Counted from the stretch's first letter, positions 36,558 to 43,970 are shown. The stretch is 64,000 bases of DNA from Lysinibacillus sp. BPa_S21 (GCF_023337795.1 NZ_JALIRS010000005.1:62001-126000), one strand, 5' to 3'. Notes: generated from the sequence alone by a model not told the origin. Program-made: numbers and translations.

Positions 36558-37148
36558 CTATAAGATCCAGTCAGGATTGGATTTAATTGTGGAACACTGT
36601 TCAAACATATCCTTCACTTCTTGGATGATGTCCCCATTTTGAATATTTGAAAGTGCTGCTTTTGTTTGACGATATTCTGCTCTTTCCAGATTATCTTCCA
36701 CTAGAGTAATAATGTCTAAAAATAAATCATTAACATCTTCATGCTCTTCTTTGAGTTTGTTATATGCTGCAATTACTTCACCTTTTTTCTTCAAAAAATC
36801 ATTAAAAAGTTTGTCTCTTTTTTCACTTACTTTTGAAAACGATTTGGATAACTCTTGTCGATCATCATCCGATAAAGTAAATTTCGCTTTGCTGTTTTTA
36901 TCTAATATGACTTTTATTCCTCTAATTTCGATTTCTAATCCAGAAATGTCATGTTTTATTTCTTTCATTCGACTAAGAGCGCCCTCATTTAAATTAGCGA
37001 GGTATGCCTGTTCTTCAAGTTCATATTCCACCTGTAAATCATTAACTTCATTACGCTTTTCGTTAAGTTTAAGTGCTAATTTTTTCTTATTTTCGATGTA
37101 TAAATTAATTTTGTTAATAGTTTTAGAGTTTAATTGTTCTAAATTCAT
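36558..37148 (-). CDS. Coiled-coil protein, possible capsid scaffold-like (delta-domain-like)
   Basis: 196 residues, almost all helix with strong heptads (INLYIENKKKLALKLNEKRNEV ... LKEEHEDVNDLF). In HK97-type phages the gene after the prohead protease is the major capsid protein, whose first ~100 residues are a coiled-coil delta scaffold. Here that place holds a helical protein with no recognisable capsid fold. The ATG at 37148 follows AAAGGG; the longer frame to 37193 overlaps the protease gene. A role in altering helper capsid assembly is a hypothesis. Confidence 0.6.
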   Translation of the reverse strand: MNLEQLNSKTINKINLYIENKKKLALKLNEKRNEVNDLQVEYELEEQAYLANLNEGALSRMKEIKHDISGLEIEIRGIKVILDKNSKAKFTLSDDDRQELSKSFSKVSEKRDKLFNDFLKKKGEVIAAYNKLKEEHEDVNDLFLDIITLVEDNLERAEYRQTKAALSNIQNGDIIQEVKDMFEQCSTIKSNPDWIL

Positions 37149-37170
37149 ATTGCTTTCATCCCTTTCAATT

Positions 37171-37686
37171 TTAGAAATTCCATTTCTCCCCAATAATATC
37201 TAGCGAATTATAATGTGTAGTACTAATTTCAACTGATGTATCGTTGTAAGCTGGAGTCTGTCCCATCCCTGCAAGAGACACAGACTTTAAAGATAAATCC
37301 CTAATAAATCTTCTTTTAATACCGTCGTTTCCCGTGATCCAATGCTGTCTATAAGGCTTGAATTCAAAAGACCACCCCCTTAGTTCGCCATTTTCGGCCT
37401 GTTTAATAACTAGTTGATCTGTTATTGTACATTTAATACGCAATCCTAAATTATCTTCATACAATTCAACATTTCCTTGTTTTATGGATCCCATTTTCCG
37501 CGACTCCCTGTGATTAAATACCAAGTCCACATCTTCAGCCAACAATAAAGCTTTTTCAAATGCACCTGGTAGAATAATTTCAATAAAATCCCCATATTCC
37601 TCGCTATGCAGCACCTCACTTGGTCTGCCGACTAAATTCACATACCCCTTTAATGTGATACTTTTTAAACTTGCTAGTTTATTCAA
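37171..37686 (-). CDS. HK97-family prohead protease
   Basis: Peptidase of the U35/S78 type that cleaves scaffold from assembling phage heads. 171 residues from a TTG at 37686, chosen because AAGGAGGTGAGG sits just upstream. It shows LKGYVNLVG, ILPGAFEKAL, VDLVFNH (catalytic His59) and LRGWSFEFKP (catalytic Ser106), the order and spacing of the family. No terminase, portal or capsid gene is adjacent. The coiled-coil gene follows. In this element it more likely serves a satellite life style than a complete phage. Confidence 0.85.
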   Translation of the reverse strand: MNKLASLKSITLKGYVNLVGRPSEVLHSEEYGDFIEIILPGAFEKALLLAEDVDLVFNHRESRKMGSIKQGNVELYEDNLGLRIKCTITDQLVIKQAENGELRGWSFEFKPYRQHWITGNDGIKRRFIRDLSLKSVSLAGMGQTPAYNDTSVEISTTHYNSLDIIGEKWNF

Positions 37687-37740
37687 TTTCCTCACCTCCT
37701 TAAAAATTTTCATTTAGGGAATTTTTTTAGAGCAAATGGG

Positions 37741-37760
37741 GGCAGTCGGTGTACAGGAAT
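37741..37760 (-). repeat. Element-wide 20-bp motif, divergent copy
   Basis: Minus-strand ATTCCTGTACACCGACTGCC shares the TTCCTGTACAC half with the other three copies. It lies about 55 bases upstream of the protease start. Confidence 0.4.
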
Positions 37761-37822
37761 TTAACGATTTTCCACCAAATACCCGGGGGGTACTCTCCAA
37801 AATAATATTTTTAATAGAAAAT

Positions 37823-37866
37823 AAAAAATCCAATAACATACACACCACTGTGCAGCTACTGGACTT
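37823..37866 (-). terminator. Terminator between the Com-like gene and the protease operon
   Basis: Minus-strand AGTCCAGTA...CACAGTGGTGTG...TTATTGGATT followed by TTTTATTTT. It implies the protease operon has its own promoter. Confidence 0.65.
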
Positions 37867-37881
37867 CGAGAGTCTCTAATA

Positions 37882-38019
37882 TTATTTAACTTTGTAATGA
37901 TTGATTGCTTTACAGCGTGTGCATTGTACTTCTAAATCGCAATCACTTGTACTTACTTCATACTCTTTATTCGCTTTAAGTAATAGCTTTCCGCATTTGG
38001 TGCATCTTAGTTCTTTCAT
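37882..38019 (-). CDS. Com-like zinc-finger protein, 45 residues
   Basis: Reads MKELRCTKCGKLLLKANK with a second CTRC pair near residue 33: a CxxC...CxxC treble-clef-like finger. This is the pattern of the phage Mu translational regulator Com (which begins with a similar RCxxCxKLL). The ATG at 38019 follows GAGGTGAAC. In phages such proteins sit near late or modification genes. Here it lies between the ArpU group and the protease. RNA binding is inferred from the family. Confidence 0.7.
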   Translation of the reverse strand: MKELRCTKCGKLLLKANKEYEVSTSDCDLEVQCTRCKAINHYKVK

Positions 38020-38089
38020 AAGTTCACCTCATTATCTTTTAAGTATTGAGAGAATCACGAGTGTGTTCCTCTTTCATTTTTTCATCATG

Positions 38090-38584
38090 CTAATAACGTT
38101 CACCAATTAATGTTAGATTATTTATGACAGCTTTCCTTAAGGTTTCATAATCTACCTTCTGAGAATGCTCAAAATAACGTATAAACAACTTTCTATCTTC
38201 CACGCTAATTAGTTCGCATATCTCCTCGAAACGCTTGTATTGAAGTCGTATGCGTTCTAAGCGTTTCTTATATGATGCTTTCTCGTCAATAATCATAAAT
38301 GATAGAATATCCGCCCTACTCGAAAGAGATTGATCATTATCATACATAGACACGCCATAACTAAATTCATACAGCTGAGCAAAGTGTGCTGCTTGTCTTT
38401 TCTCCAAATAGTTTGCTAGTTTATTGGCCTGGGCATCCATCCACAATGAATACATATACTTCCTTACTTTATGTTCTAGTTCTGAAACAAAAGTATCTGA
38501 ATCACTTTCAATTGCATAAGGTGTGTTAGCTGTAATAAGTGCCAATTGTTCACCGAAAGCTTCTGAAATAATAGTTTGATTCAT
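38090..38584 (-). CDS. Unknown phage-type helical protein
   Basis: Not recognised. 164 residues, helical, with a basic central part (SYKKRLERIRLQYKRFEEICEL) that resembles a sigma-like or packaging-accessory helix bundle. The ATG at 38584 follows AAGGAGGGTG. It begins 16 bases after the ArpU-type gene on the same strand, so the pair is translated together. Possibly a small-terminase substitute or a regulator; no HTH is certain. Confidence 0.5.
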   Translation of the reverse strand: MNQTIISEAFGEQLALITANTPYAIESDSDTFVSELEHKVRKYMYSLWMDAQANKLANYLEKRQAAHFAQLYEFSYGVSMYDNDQSLSSRADILSFMIIDEKASYKKRLERIRLQYKRFEEICELISVEDRKLFIRYFEHSQKVDYETLRKAVINNLTLIGERY

Positions 38585-38600
38585 GCAGCACACCCTCCTT

Positions 38601-38990
38601 TCAACTAAACATAGCCGGATAGTTTGTTTGAATTAAATCTTCAATTTTCACACCTGTATCAAGATTTAAAAACAATGAAATCTTTATCATAGCTGTATCT
38701 CTAATCTTTGTGTAAGTCACTGAACTTATTGGTGGATCAAACTTTAAATTGTAGACATGATAATCTGTCAAGTATTCACTATTAGCTGACAAATACCTTG
38801 CTTCAATTAGAAAGCGTTCTGGTGTTGGTAATCTCTCAATAGCTCGTTCAATCATTTGGTGAAAGGCAAGATTATCATTATCTGGATTCTCTACTGTAAA
38901 TTTAGAAATTCGATATCGCGCCAATTCTTTTACAACAGCTTTACGAATTTTCACTTTCTCTGCTATAGTTAAGTGTTTTAATAGTTCCAT
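38601..38990 (-). CDS. ArpU-family phage transcriptional regulator
   Basis: 129 residues. The segment IERLPTPERFLIEARYLSANSEYLTDYHVYNLKF followed by PPISSVTYTKIRDTAMIKISLFL is the ArpU signature: a sigma-70-region-4-like DNA-binding end that activates late packaging or lysis genes in Gram-positive phages. The ATG at 38990 is favoured because GAGG is 9 bases upstream; an ATG at 38999 overlaps that site. In a satellite it could time expression of the protease module. Confidence 0.82.
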   Translation of the reverse strand: MELLKHLTIAEKVKIRKAVVKELARYRISKFTVENPDNDNLAFHQMIERAIERLPTPERFLIEARYLSANSEYLTDYHVYNLKFDPPISSVTYTKIRDTAMIKISLFLNLDTGVKIEDLIQTNYPAMFS

Positions 38991-39029
38991 TTGTATCATC
39001 CTCGCTTCTTACTTTAGATAACCTATATT

Positions 39030-39902
39030 TCAATCACTCCAATCAAAATTATCTGGATCATTTCCGTCTTGTATCCATCGTTGGAATGCTATTTCTTTAT
39101 CTCTCGGATCATATTGCGGTTTTTGTTTTGGTTGAGATGGTTTTTTATCAGTATTCATTTTTATAGCTAATTCCATAAATCTCTCACGAAGCTTTTTGGC
39201 TGATAGTACATTTGTTTTCCAAAATGAGTCTTCTGTTACCCAATCCATTACTTTCTTCGCTAGATGTTTATCTACTCCATCAAGCTCGATTAATTTACGC
39301 ATATCATCAGCCCAAGTTTGCATATTAGACTTTTTGATTAAATGAGATATTCCAGCTTCATTTGCAACTGTAGAAACTTTCTCATGAAAGTAAATTGCCA
39401 TTTTGAAATAGGTGTTGTCCTCGTCATATTTTTTTGATTGACGAGTAGTATTTATTTCTTTTATATCTTTTATATCTTTATTACATCCCTCAAATCTGAG
39501 GGTTCTCTCCATCAAATTTGAGGGTTCTCTCTCCAAATCTGAGGGTTCTCTCCAATCAGAACCGTCATTTTTGAGGGTTCTATTTTTATAGAATTTCTTT
39601 GAGTTTTTCACTTTAAAAATATTTCCATAGGGTGTTCGTTTTGTGGTTATATACCCGTGTTTTTTTAAAGTTGAAATATTCCGTTCAACTTTCGCCAAAC
39701 TGTAACCTAACGATTCGGACATTTCAATATTTTTAACAGGTCTACCGCCAAGAACAATGCCGATAGTTTCATCATTCTCGACAACTTCTTTTGTAACTTT
39801 AGATATTAACCACAAAAACTCCCATAAAGCAGAACCAATTTTTTCGACATGTTCTGGCTCGAGTAGACCAGTGAAAACTGGAAAAAAGAAATTATCAGAC
39901 AT
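39030..39902 (-). CDS. Phage-type replication initiator with internal origin repeats
   Basis: 290 residues. The N-terminal winged-helix region (SALWEFLWLISKVT ... GRPVKNIEMSESLGYSLAKVERNISTLKKHGYITTKR) is the DNA-binding part seen in RepA/DnaD-type initiators. The centre carries a peptide repeat (REPSDLEREPSNL) encoded by four DNA iterons. The C-terminal part is helical and may contact host helicase loader or DnaB. The ATG at 39902 follows GGTGGTGGTG. An origin inside the initiator gene is common in Gram-positive phages and satellites. Confidence 0.75.
   Translation of the reverse strand: MSDNFFFPVFTGLLEPEHVEKIGSALWEFLWLISKVTKEVVENDETIGIVLGGRPVKNIEMSESLGYSLAKVERNISTLKKHGYITTKRTPYGNIFKVKNSKKFYKNRTLKNDGSDWREPSDLEREPSNLMERTLRFEGCNKDIKDIKEINTTRQSKKYDEDNTYFKMAIYFHEKVSTVANEAGISHLIKKSNMQTWADDMRKLIELDGVDKHLAKKVMDWVTEDSFWKTNVLSAKKLRERFMELAIKMNTDKKPSQPKQKPQYDPRDKEIAFQRWIQDGNDPDNFDWSD
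39491..39585. repeat. Four iterons, probable replication origin
   Basis: CAAATCTGAGGGTTCTCTCC-type repeats at 39491-39510, 39513-39532, 39534-39553 and 39566-39585. The first three are 21-22 bp apart. Common core TGAGGGTTCT. They lie in the middle of the initiator coding sequence. Confidence 0.75.
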
Positions 39903-39955
39903 CGTCACCACCACCTTGTCAATGCCTATGTTGCTTAAACTGTGCAGGTGCTCTT

Positions 39956-40354
39956 TTATTCATCATTTTCTAATTCAAGCTGCAAAAATGCTTGTGTAGC
40001 TTGCTCATGAGTTATGAATCCTTGTTTAAGGGCAAACATTACTTTATTTATTTTTAGACTTTTTTCCGTTAAAACTGCTCGTTTGTTTCCTTGAGGGTCT
40101 AGCTTCACCCTAACTTGAGCACCTTCATAAATTGATGAACCACGATTCCATACCTGACTTGAATCGTGTCCAACAATTTTATCTAATATATCTTTAATAG
40201 TAATAACCTTGAATTTGTCATCCTCTTTTACTTCGATATAATCACCTTCTACTAAATCCATGTACGAAAAACGGCCATGTACTTTGTGCACTAAGGAAAC
40301 AATATCAATGCCAAAATACACAGTTATACGTCCAATTAAATATTCTTCATTCAT
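39956..40354 (-). CDS. Unknown early-region protein
   Basis: Not recognised. 132 residues, beginning MNEEYLIGRITVYFGIDIV, beta-rich in the first ~60, then helical with KINKVMFALKQGFITHEQATQAFLQL at the end. The ATG follows GGTGGTGAAATAG. It is upstream of the initiator in the same direction, about 50 bases apart. Similar short genes between the Cro-like gene and the initiator are typical of phage early regions. Confidence 0.55.
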   Translation of the reverse strand: MNEEYLIGRITVYFGIDIVSLVHKVHGRFSYMDLVEGDYIEVKEDDKFKVITIKDILDKIVGHDSSQVWNRGSSIYEGAQVRVKLDPQGNKRAVLTEKSLKINKVMFALKQGFITHEQATQAFLQLELENDE

Positions 40355-40395
40355 CTATTTCACCACCTTGAGTTTTACACATGAAAAATCACTTA

Positions 40396-40415
40396 TTCCT
40401 ATACACATGCTCGCC
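40396..40415 (+). repeat. Element-wide 20-bp motif, copy 2
   Basis: TTCCTATACACATGCTCGCC differs at one base from the copy at 41959-41978. It lies about 40 bases upstream of the gene starting at 40354. Confidence 0.65.
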
Positions 40416-40428
40416 AAAGCAGATCTGA

Positions 40429-40698
40429 TTACCATTCGTTCACAATTTCTTTTATTGCTTCAATTGTCGGTTCATAAAACCAGAAACGTTTTCTAGATTT
40501 TTGACGTTGATGCATTTTAACTCTCGAATCACTTAATACTGCATCTTCTAAAAATCGTTTACTAAAATTAGTGATTTTAACTAATCCCTCAATATCGATA
40601 AATAAAATTTTTTCTCGAATACATTCGTCTAATTGCTGCTGGATATAATTTCTGATTGCCTTTTCATCAATATCTACTTGTACCTGTGCGGGAATCAT
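40429..40698 (-). CDS. DUF771-like phage DNA-binding protein (possible excisionase)
   Basis: 89 residues from an ATG at 40698 with GGGAGGAG about 9 bases upstream. The pattern IPAQVQVDIDEKAIRNYIQQQLDE ... FIDIEGLVKITNFSKRFLEDAVLSD matches DUF771, a short phage family with an MerR/excisionase-like HTH. Its start lies inside the end of the Cro-like gene (32-base overlap), so they are co-translated. Excisionase or replication-switch accessory is the likely role. Confidence 0.65.
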   Translation of the reverse strand: MIPAQVQVDIDEKAIRNYIQQQLDECIREKILFIDIEGLVKITNFSKRFLEDAVLSDSRVKMHQRQKSRKRFWFYEPTIEAIKEIVNEW

Positions 40699-40933
40699 TA
40701 AAGTCGCGCTCCTCCCAGTTTTGTAATTCATGATTTACATCTTGTGTAAAAAAAATTTCCGAAGGGTTTTTATTTAATACCTTGCAAATGGAACTGATAG
40801 TTGTCGCTTTAGGATTAGTATTATTTGCTTCAATTTTTGTTATGGTGATTCTGCTAATTCCTGACCGTCTTGACAATTCAGATTTAGACATTCCTCTTTC
40901 TTCTCTTACATATTTAAGAATATTGTTAATCAT
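40667..40933 (-). CDS. Cro-like XRE regulator
   Basis: 88 residues. A full HTH at residues 3-60: ILKYVREERGMSKSELSRRSGISRITITKIEANNTNPKATTISSICKVLNKNP. The ATG at 40933 follows AAGGAGGTG. It is divergent from the repressor at 41036, with about 100 bases between. This is the classic lysis-lysogeny or satellite-derepression switch, with this gene opening the leftward early operon. Confidence 0.85.
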   Translation of the reverse strand: MINNILKYVREERGMSKSELSRRSGISRITITKIEANNTNPKATTISSICKVLNKNPSEIFFTQDVNHELQNWEERDFNDSRTGTSRY

Positions 40934-40997
40934 GATTTACACCTCCTTGATTTTTATTATAAACCCCACTTTACAATGATGTCAACCATGATATACA
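40931..40997. promoter_or_regulatory. Putative operators in the divergent switch region
   Basis: CATGATTTACA at 40931-40941 and CATGATATACA at 40987-40997, with a third copy (CATGATTTACA) at 40729-40739 inside the Cro-like gene. The two in the switch lie 56 bp apart. Binding by one or both regulators is inferred. Confidence 0.5.
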
Positions 40998-41035
40998 ATC
41001 AAAGAAATTAACTTATGAAAAAGGTGATCTATTTA

Positions 41036-41818
41036 ATGAACAATGAACTAGGTTATTACCTAAAGGGGTTAAGAGGAGAAAGATCATTAAGAGAAGTTGC
41101 TGAAAAATGTGGTATTAGTCATACCTATTTAGATACCTTAGAAAAAGGGTATGACCCTAGAACAAAAAAAGAAAGAAAGCCAAATCCAGATGTGCTTGAA
41201 AAATTAGCAAATTATTATAGTGTCGATTATGAACATCTTATGTATCTTGCTAAATATATTGATGAGGATGTTTATAATGTGATTACCTCGAAAAATGGTC
41301 TTAAAAATAGAATAAAACATTTACTTACAAAACTAACTAATATTAAGGGATATTTCCTACCATTTTTAAGAAAAGACATTTTCGAATCAATTAATTTAAT
41401 TTTGAATATGGATCCTGGTGACGTTATTGATTACAGAGAATTAAAAGGATATGATAAGTCGGAGTTTTTTCAGGACTATTTTTCTAATTCACCTGATGAA
41501 TATGCTAAATATGAACACGAAGACATAGAAGAAGCATTTAATAAGGCGTTCAATATTATGACTATTACGGAAAAATTGGATTCTAAATATATCCACATAG
41601 ACAAATTACAAGATTTCCTAGTTTCATTACAGCAGATTATAATGAAACATAATATCAACACCGAAAAAGAAAACATTTATGGTGAATCAGAACTAAACGA
41701 TTTTATAAATAAGCCTAATATTTTTTATAAGAAGAACCCAATATCGGATAACGACAAAAAACTTATAACAGCTTATTTAGATGATTTCTTCACTAACAAG
41801 ATAAATAATGATAAATAG
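41036..41818 (+). CDS. CI-like XRE repressor of the element
   Basis: 260 residues. HTH at about residues 2-60 (LGYYLKGLRGERSLREVAEKCGISHTYLDTLEKG), then a long helical C-terminal domain without the Ser/Lys peptidase motifs of LexA-type repressors. Release therefore probably depends on a protein partner, as with PICI Stl repressors, and not on self-cleavage. The ATG at 41036 follows AAAGGTG; an upstream ATG at 41015 lacks one. Confidence 0.8.
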   Translation: MNNELGYYLKGLRGERSLREVAEKCGISHTYLDTLEKGYDPRTKKERKPNPDVLEKLANYYSVDYEHLMYLAKYIDEDVYNVITSKNGLKNRIKHLLTKLTNIKGYFLPFLRKDIFESINLILNMDPGDVIDYRELKGYDKSEFFQDYFSNSPDEYAKYEHEDIEEAFNKAFNIMTITEKLDSKYIHIDKLQDFLVSLQQIIMKHNINTEKENIYGESELNDFINKPNIFYKKNPISDNDKKLITAYLDDFFTNKINNDK

Positions 41819-41958
41819 ATACGGTTCATTCTTTCAAGGTATGAGTTTGATTAGTGTTGTCAAATAATAGCATCCCCTTTCTATCCGAAGTCACCAAATC
41901 GCCTTTACAGGCATTAAAACGCTTTTAATCATCCAGACACTTTTATTTTACTCACCTA

Positions 41959-41978
41959 TTCCTGTACACATGCTCGCC
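41959..41978 (+). repeat. Element-wide 20-bp motif, copy 3
   Basis: TTCCTGTACACATGCTCGCC, 22 bases upstream of the likely integrase start. Confidence 0.65.
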
Positions 41979-42000
41979 AAGCTTGAAAGGAATGGACAAG

Positions 42001-43194
42001 GTGAAGTTATATAAATCAGCAAAAGAACCTGAAATATATCACTATTTCAATGCGAATAAAGAAAAATTATGGTTGTTTCGACATAAGTATTATGATGCTA
42101 CCGGAAAACGGAAAGAGAAAAAGAAAAGTGGTTTTAAAACAGAAAAAGCAGCATTGAAATCCCTACTGGAATTGAAGGCTTCAACGCTGCGAGGTGAAAC
42201 TAAACATATAGAAAATGATAACCTAACTGTCGGACAATGGCTAGATATGTGGTATGAAACTAATCAAAAAAAATGGAAAATTGCTTCACAGAAACAACGC
42301 GAAATGGCTATTCGTATACAAATGAAGCCATTAATCGGTCATTTTAAACTACAACAACTAACAAAAGCGATCTATCAAAAACATTACATTAATGAATTAG
42401 AAAAGAAATATAAACCTAGCACGGTCAGATTACTTCACGATTTATTTAAAATTGCTATCAATGCAGCGGTAGAAGAAGAAATCCTAACACGGAATAAATT
42501 CCATGGAACTGTCTTGCCTTCTCTAAGAGGAAAAGAAGCAGATAAAAATTATCTTACACCTGAGCAGTTAAGTTTATTACTAAATCATATCAGGCAACAC
42601 GAAGATATTGCCTATTACAGTTTATTTTTGACGATTGCTTATACGGGTATGCGTAAAGGTGAGGCATTGGGGCTTCAATGGAGGAATATCGACTTTACCA
42701 ATCAAACGATTACCATTGAGCGTCATAGAGGTAGTAACGGTGTGGACTCCACGAAAACAAAGAATAGTGAGCGTACCATAAAAATAGATGAAGTTGTTTT
42801 GCAGCAGTTGAAGAGTTATCGAACAGCTGTTAAAGCACTGTTGCTGTCGCATGGTCGGAAATTACATGACGATATTACGAAAGATAATTCCTTTATTTTT
42901 ATATCACCTAATACTATCGAACCTTTTGCTTCTACAGGATTAAATGCCACTTTTAACCGTATTTTAGCAGCAGTTGGGTTACCAGCTACCACTATACACG
43001 GTTTACGGCACACACATGCTACAATTTTGATGAATAATGATATTCCTGTGAAAGCCATTGCCGAACGTTTAGGGAATACGCCAGAAATAATCCATACAAC
43101 ATACGGGCATGTATTGAAAGAAATGGAAGATAAGATTATCGACATATTTGACCGTGCTATTGGAAATGGGGCTAAAAATGGGGCTAGCTCATAG
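42001..43194 (+). CDS. int: Tyrosine-type site-specific integrase
   Basis: 397 residues. An AP2-like arm-binding N-terminus (WLFRHKYYDATGKRKEKKKSGFKTEKAA), a SAM-like core-binding domain (VGQWLDMWYETNQKKWKI) and a catalytic domain with Arg in TGMRKGEALGLQW, HxxR in HGLRHTHAT and Tyr in TTYGHV. All active-site residues are visible. The GTG at 42001 is preferred because AAGGA lies 9 bases upstream; an ATG at 41992 is too close. The stop lies in a hairpin with GGGGCTA repeats next to attR. It would integrate and, with an excisionase, excise the element. Confidence 0.92.
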   Translation: MKLYKSAKEPEIYHYFNANKEKLWLFRHKYYDATGKRKEKKKSGFKTEKAALKSLLELKASTLRGETKHIENDNLTVGQWLDMWYETNQKKWKIASQKQREMAIRIQMKPLIGHFKLQQLTKAIYQKHYINELEKKYKPSTVRLLHDLFKIAINAAVEEEILTRNKFHGTVLPSLRGKEADKNYLTPEQLSLLLNHIRQHEDIAYYSLFLTIAYTGMRKGEALGLQWRNIDFTNQTITIERHRGSNGVDSTKTKNSERTIKIDEVVLQQLKSYRTAVKALLLSHGRKLHDDITKDNSFIFISPNTIEPFASTGLNATFNRILAAVGLPATTIHGLRHTHATILMNNDIPVKAIAERLGNTPEIIHTTYGHVLKEMEDKIIDIFDRAIGNGAKNGASS

Positions 43195-43202
43195 CTAACC
43201 CC
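43168..43202 (+). promoter_or_regulatory. Putative integrase arm-type sites and hairpin at the int stop
   Basis: GGGGCTA at 43168-43174 and 43180-43186, with an inverted TAACCCC at 43196-43202. 43180-43202 can also fold as a hairpin with one mismatch and may help end transcription. Confidence 0.55.
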
Positions 43203-43215
43203 ACCTCAAACCGTA

Positions 43216-43259
43216 TTATATAGGCATTAACAATGCCTTTAAGATTCTAGTACATTTAA
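43216..43259. repeat. Right attachment site (attR), 44-bp direct repeat
   Basis: Second copy of the attL repeat. It contains the stop and last codons of the target gene (minus strand) and GGCAT-ATGCC, a small inverted repeat that may be the crossover core. Confidence 0.85.
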
Positions 43260-43970
43260 AATAGCATCCAGATCATTGACAGCAACATCTAAGCGTTCTT
43301 TTGCCTCGATATTTTGCTTTTTTAATTGACTAAACTCTAGTAAATTTTTCTCATGTTTTAATTTGATTGAAGACAAGCGTTCAATTCGCAATTCTACCTT
43401 TTCAATAGCTTGCTCACAAACTGCTGTCCATAGCTTTTCTGACTGCTGCATTTCAGTCGTTGATGGGTTGTGGTGACGCATAATTCGCGTATAAACTGCT
43501 TCAATTTGTTCAATTAATTCTGAATAAAAATGTCGCTCAACACGTGTTGTTTTGAATGTTGGGTGCTCTACCTCTTTTGCATATGGGGTAATTTGACGTA
43601 GTAGCTTACCAGCATTTTCTCCGAAACCATGTGATAAATTTAATACATTCATTAACTGTAAAAGTAAACGAATTTCTTCTAGATTAATAAGCTGTGAATC
43701 GATGCTTTCCTTTAGTTTTAAGGATTCCATATAACGTCGATCAAAGTGCTCAATCTCACCATTGCGTTGCTCTACTAAATGATCACTTGCATTGTCTTTT
43801 AAGCTTTTAATATAGCGAATTGCATGGCTTTTTAGCTCTTCCATCGACAGCAAGTTGTCATTGTCTTGTTGTGGCTTTCCTCGTTGAACATACGCAAATG
43901 CATCCATTTTTTTTGGCCATTGTGCTGCTGGGGTTTCTTCTGAGACATTATAGCGTATATAAATTCCGTG
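43239..43970 (-). CDS. Unknown protein, host gene used as integration target
   Basis: Not recognised. 243 residues. N-terminal ~40 residues are compact (MHGIYIRYNVSEETPAAQW). The rest is helical with coiled-coil heptads (VELRIERLSSIKLKHEKNLLEFSQLKKQ). The ATG at 43970 follows GGAGGATATG. Its last codons (NVLES-stop) lie inside attR, and the element boundary preserves them, so the gene stays intact with or without the element. Confidence 0.75.
   Translation of the reverse strand, partial: HGIYIRYNVSEETPAAQWPKKMDAFAYVQRGKPQQDNDNLLSMEELKSHAIRYIKSLKDNASDHLVEQRNGEIEHFDRRYMESLKLKESIDSQLINLEEIRLLLQLMNVLNLSHGFGENAGKLLRQITPYAKEVEHPTFKTTRVERHFYSELIEQIEAVYTRIMRHHNPSTTEMQQSEKLWTAVCEQAIEKVELRIERLSSIKLKHEKNLLEFSQLKKQNIEAKERLDVAVNDLDAILNVLES

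Larger units (their letters stand above)
27954..43259. mobile_element. 15.3-kb integrative element resembling a phage satellite (PICI-like)
   Basis: Bounded by 44-bp direct repeats, with a tyrosine integrase next to the right repeat. Gene order from the right: integrase and repressor (plus), then divergent Cro-like, DUF771-like, unknown, replication initiator with iterons, ArpU-type regulator, unknown, Com-like finger, prohead protease and coiled coil (minus). Accessory cargo follows to the left end. No terminase, portal, major capsid, tail or lysin gene was recognised, so a full prophage is unlikely. A conjugative element is unlikely because no relaxase or coupling protein is seen. Insertion keeps the host gene at 43239-43970 intact. 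Confidence 0.75.

Noticed and set aside
36712-37203. 163-codon plus-strand frame opposite the coiled-coil gene
   Set aside because: Ser/Leu-rich antisense shadow; the minus frame has a ribosome site and phage operon context.
27954-43259. Complete prophage
   Set aside because: No terminase, portal, major capsid, tail, holin or endolysin gene was found, and the size is too small.
27954-43259. Integrative conjugative element
   Set aside because: No relaxase, coupling ATPase or VirB4-like gene is visible; regulatory and head genes are phage-type.
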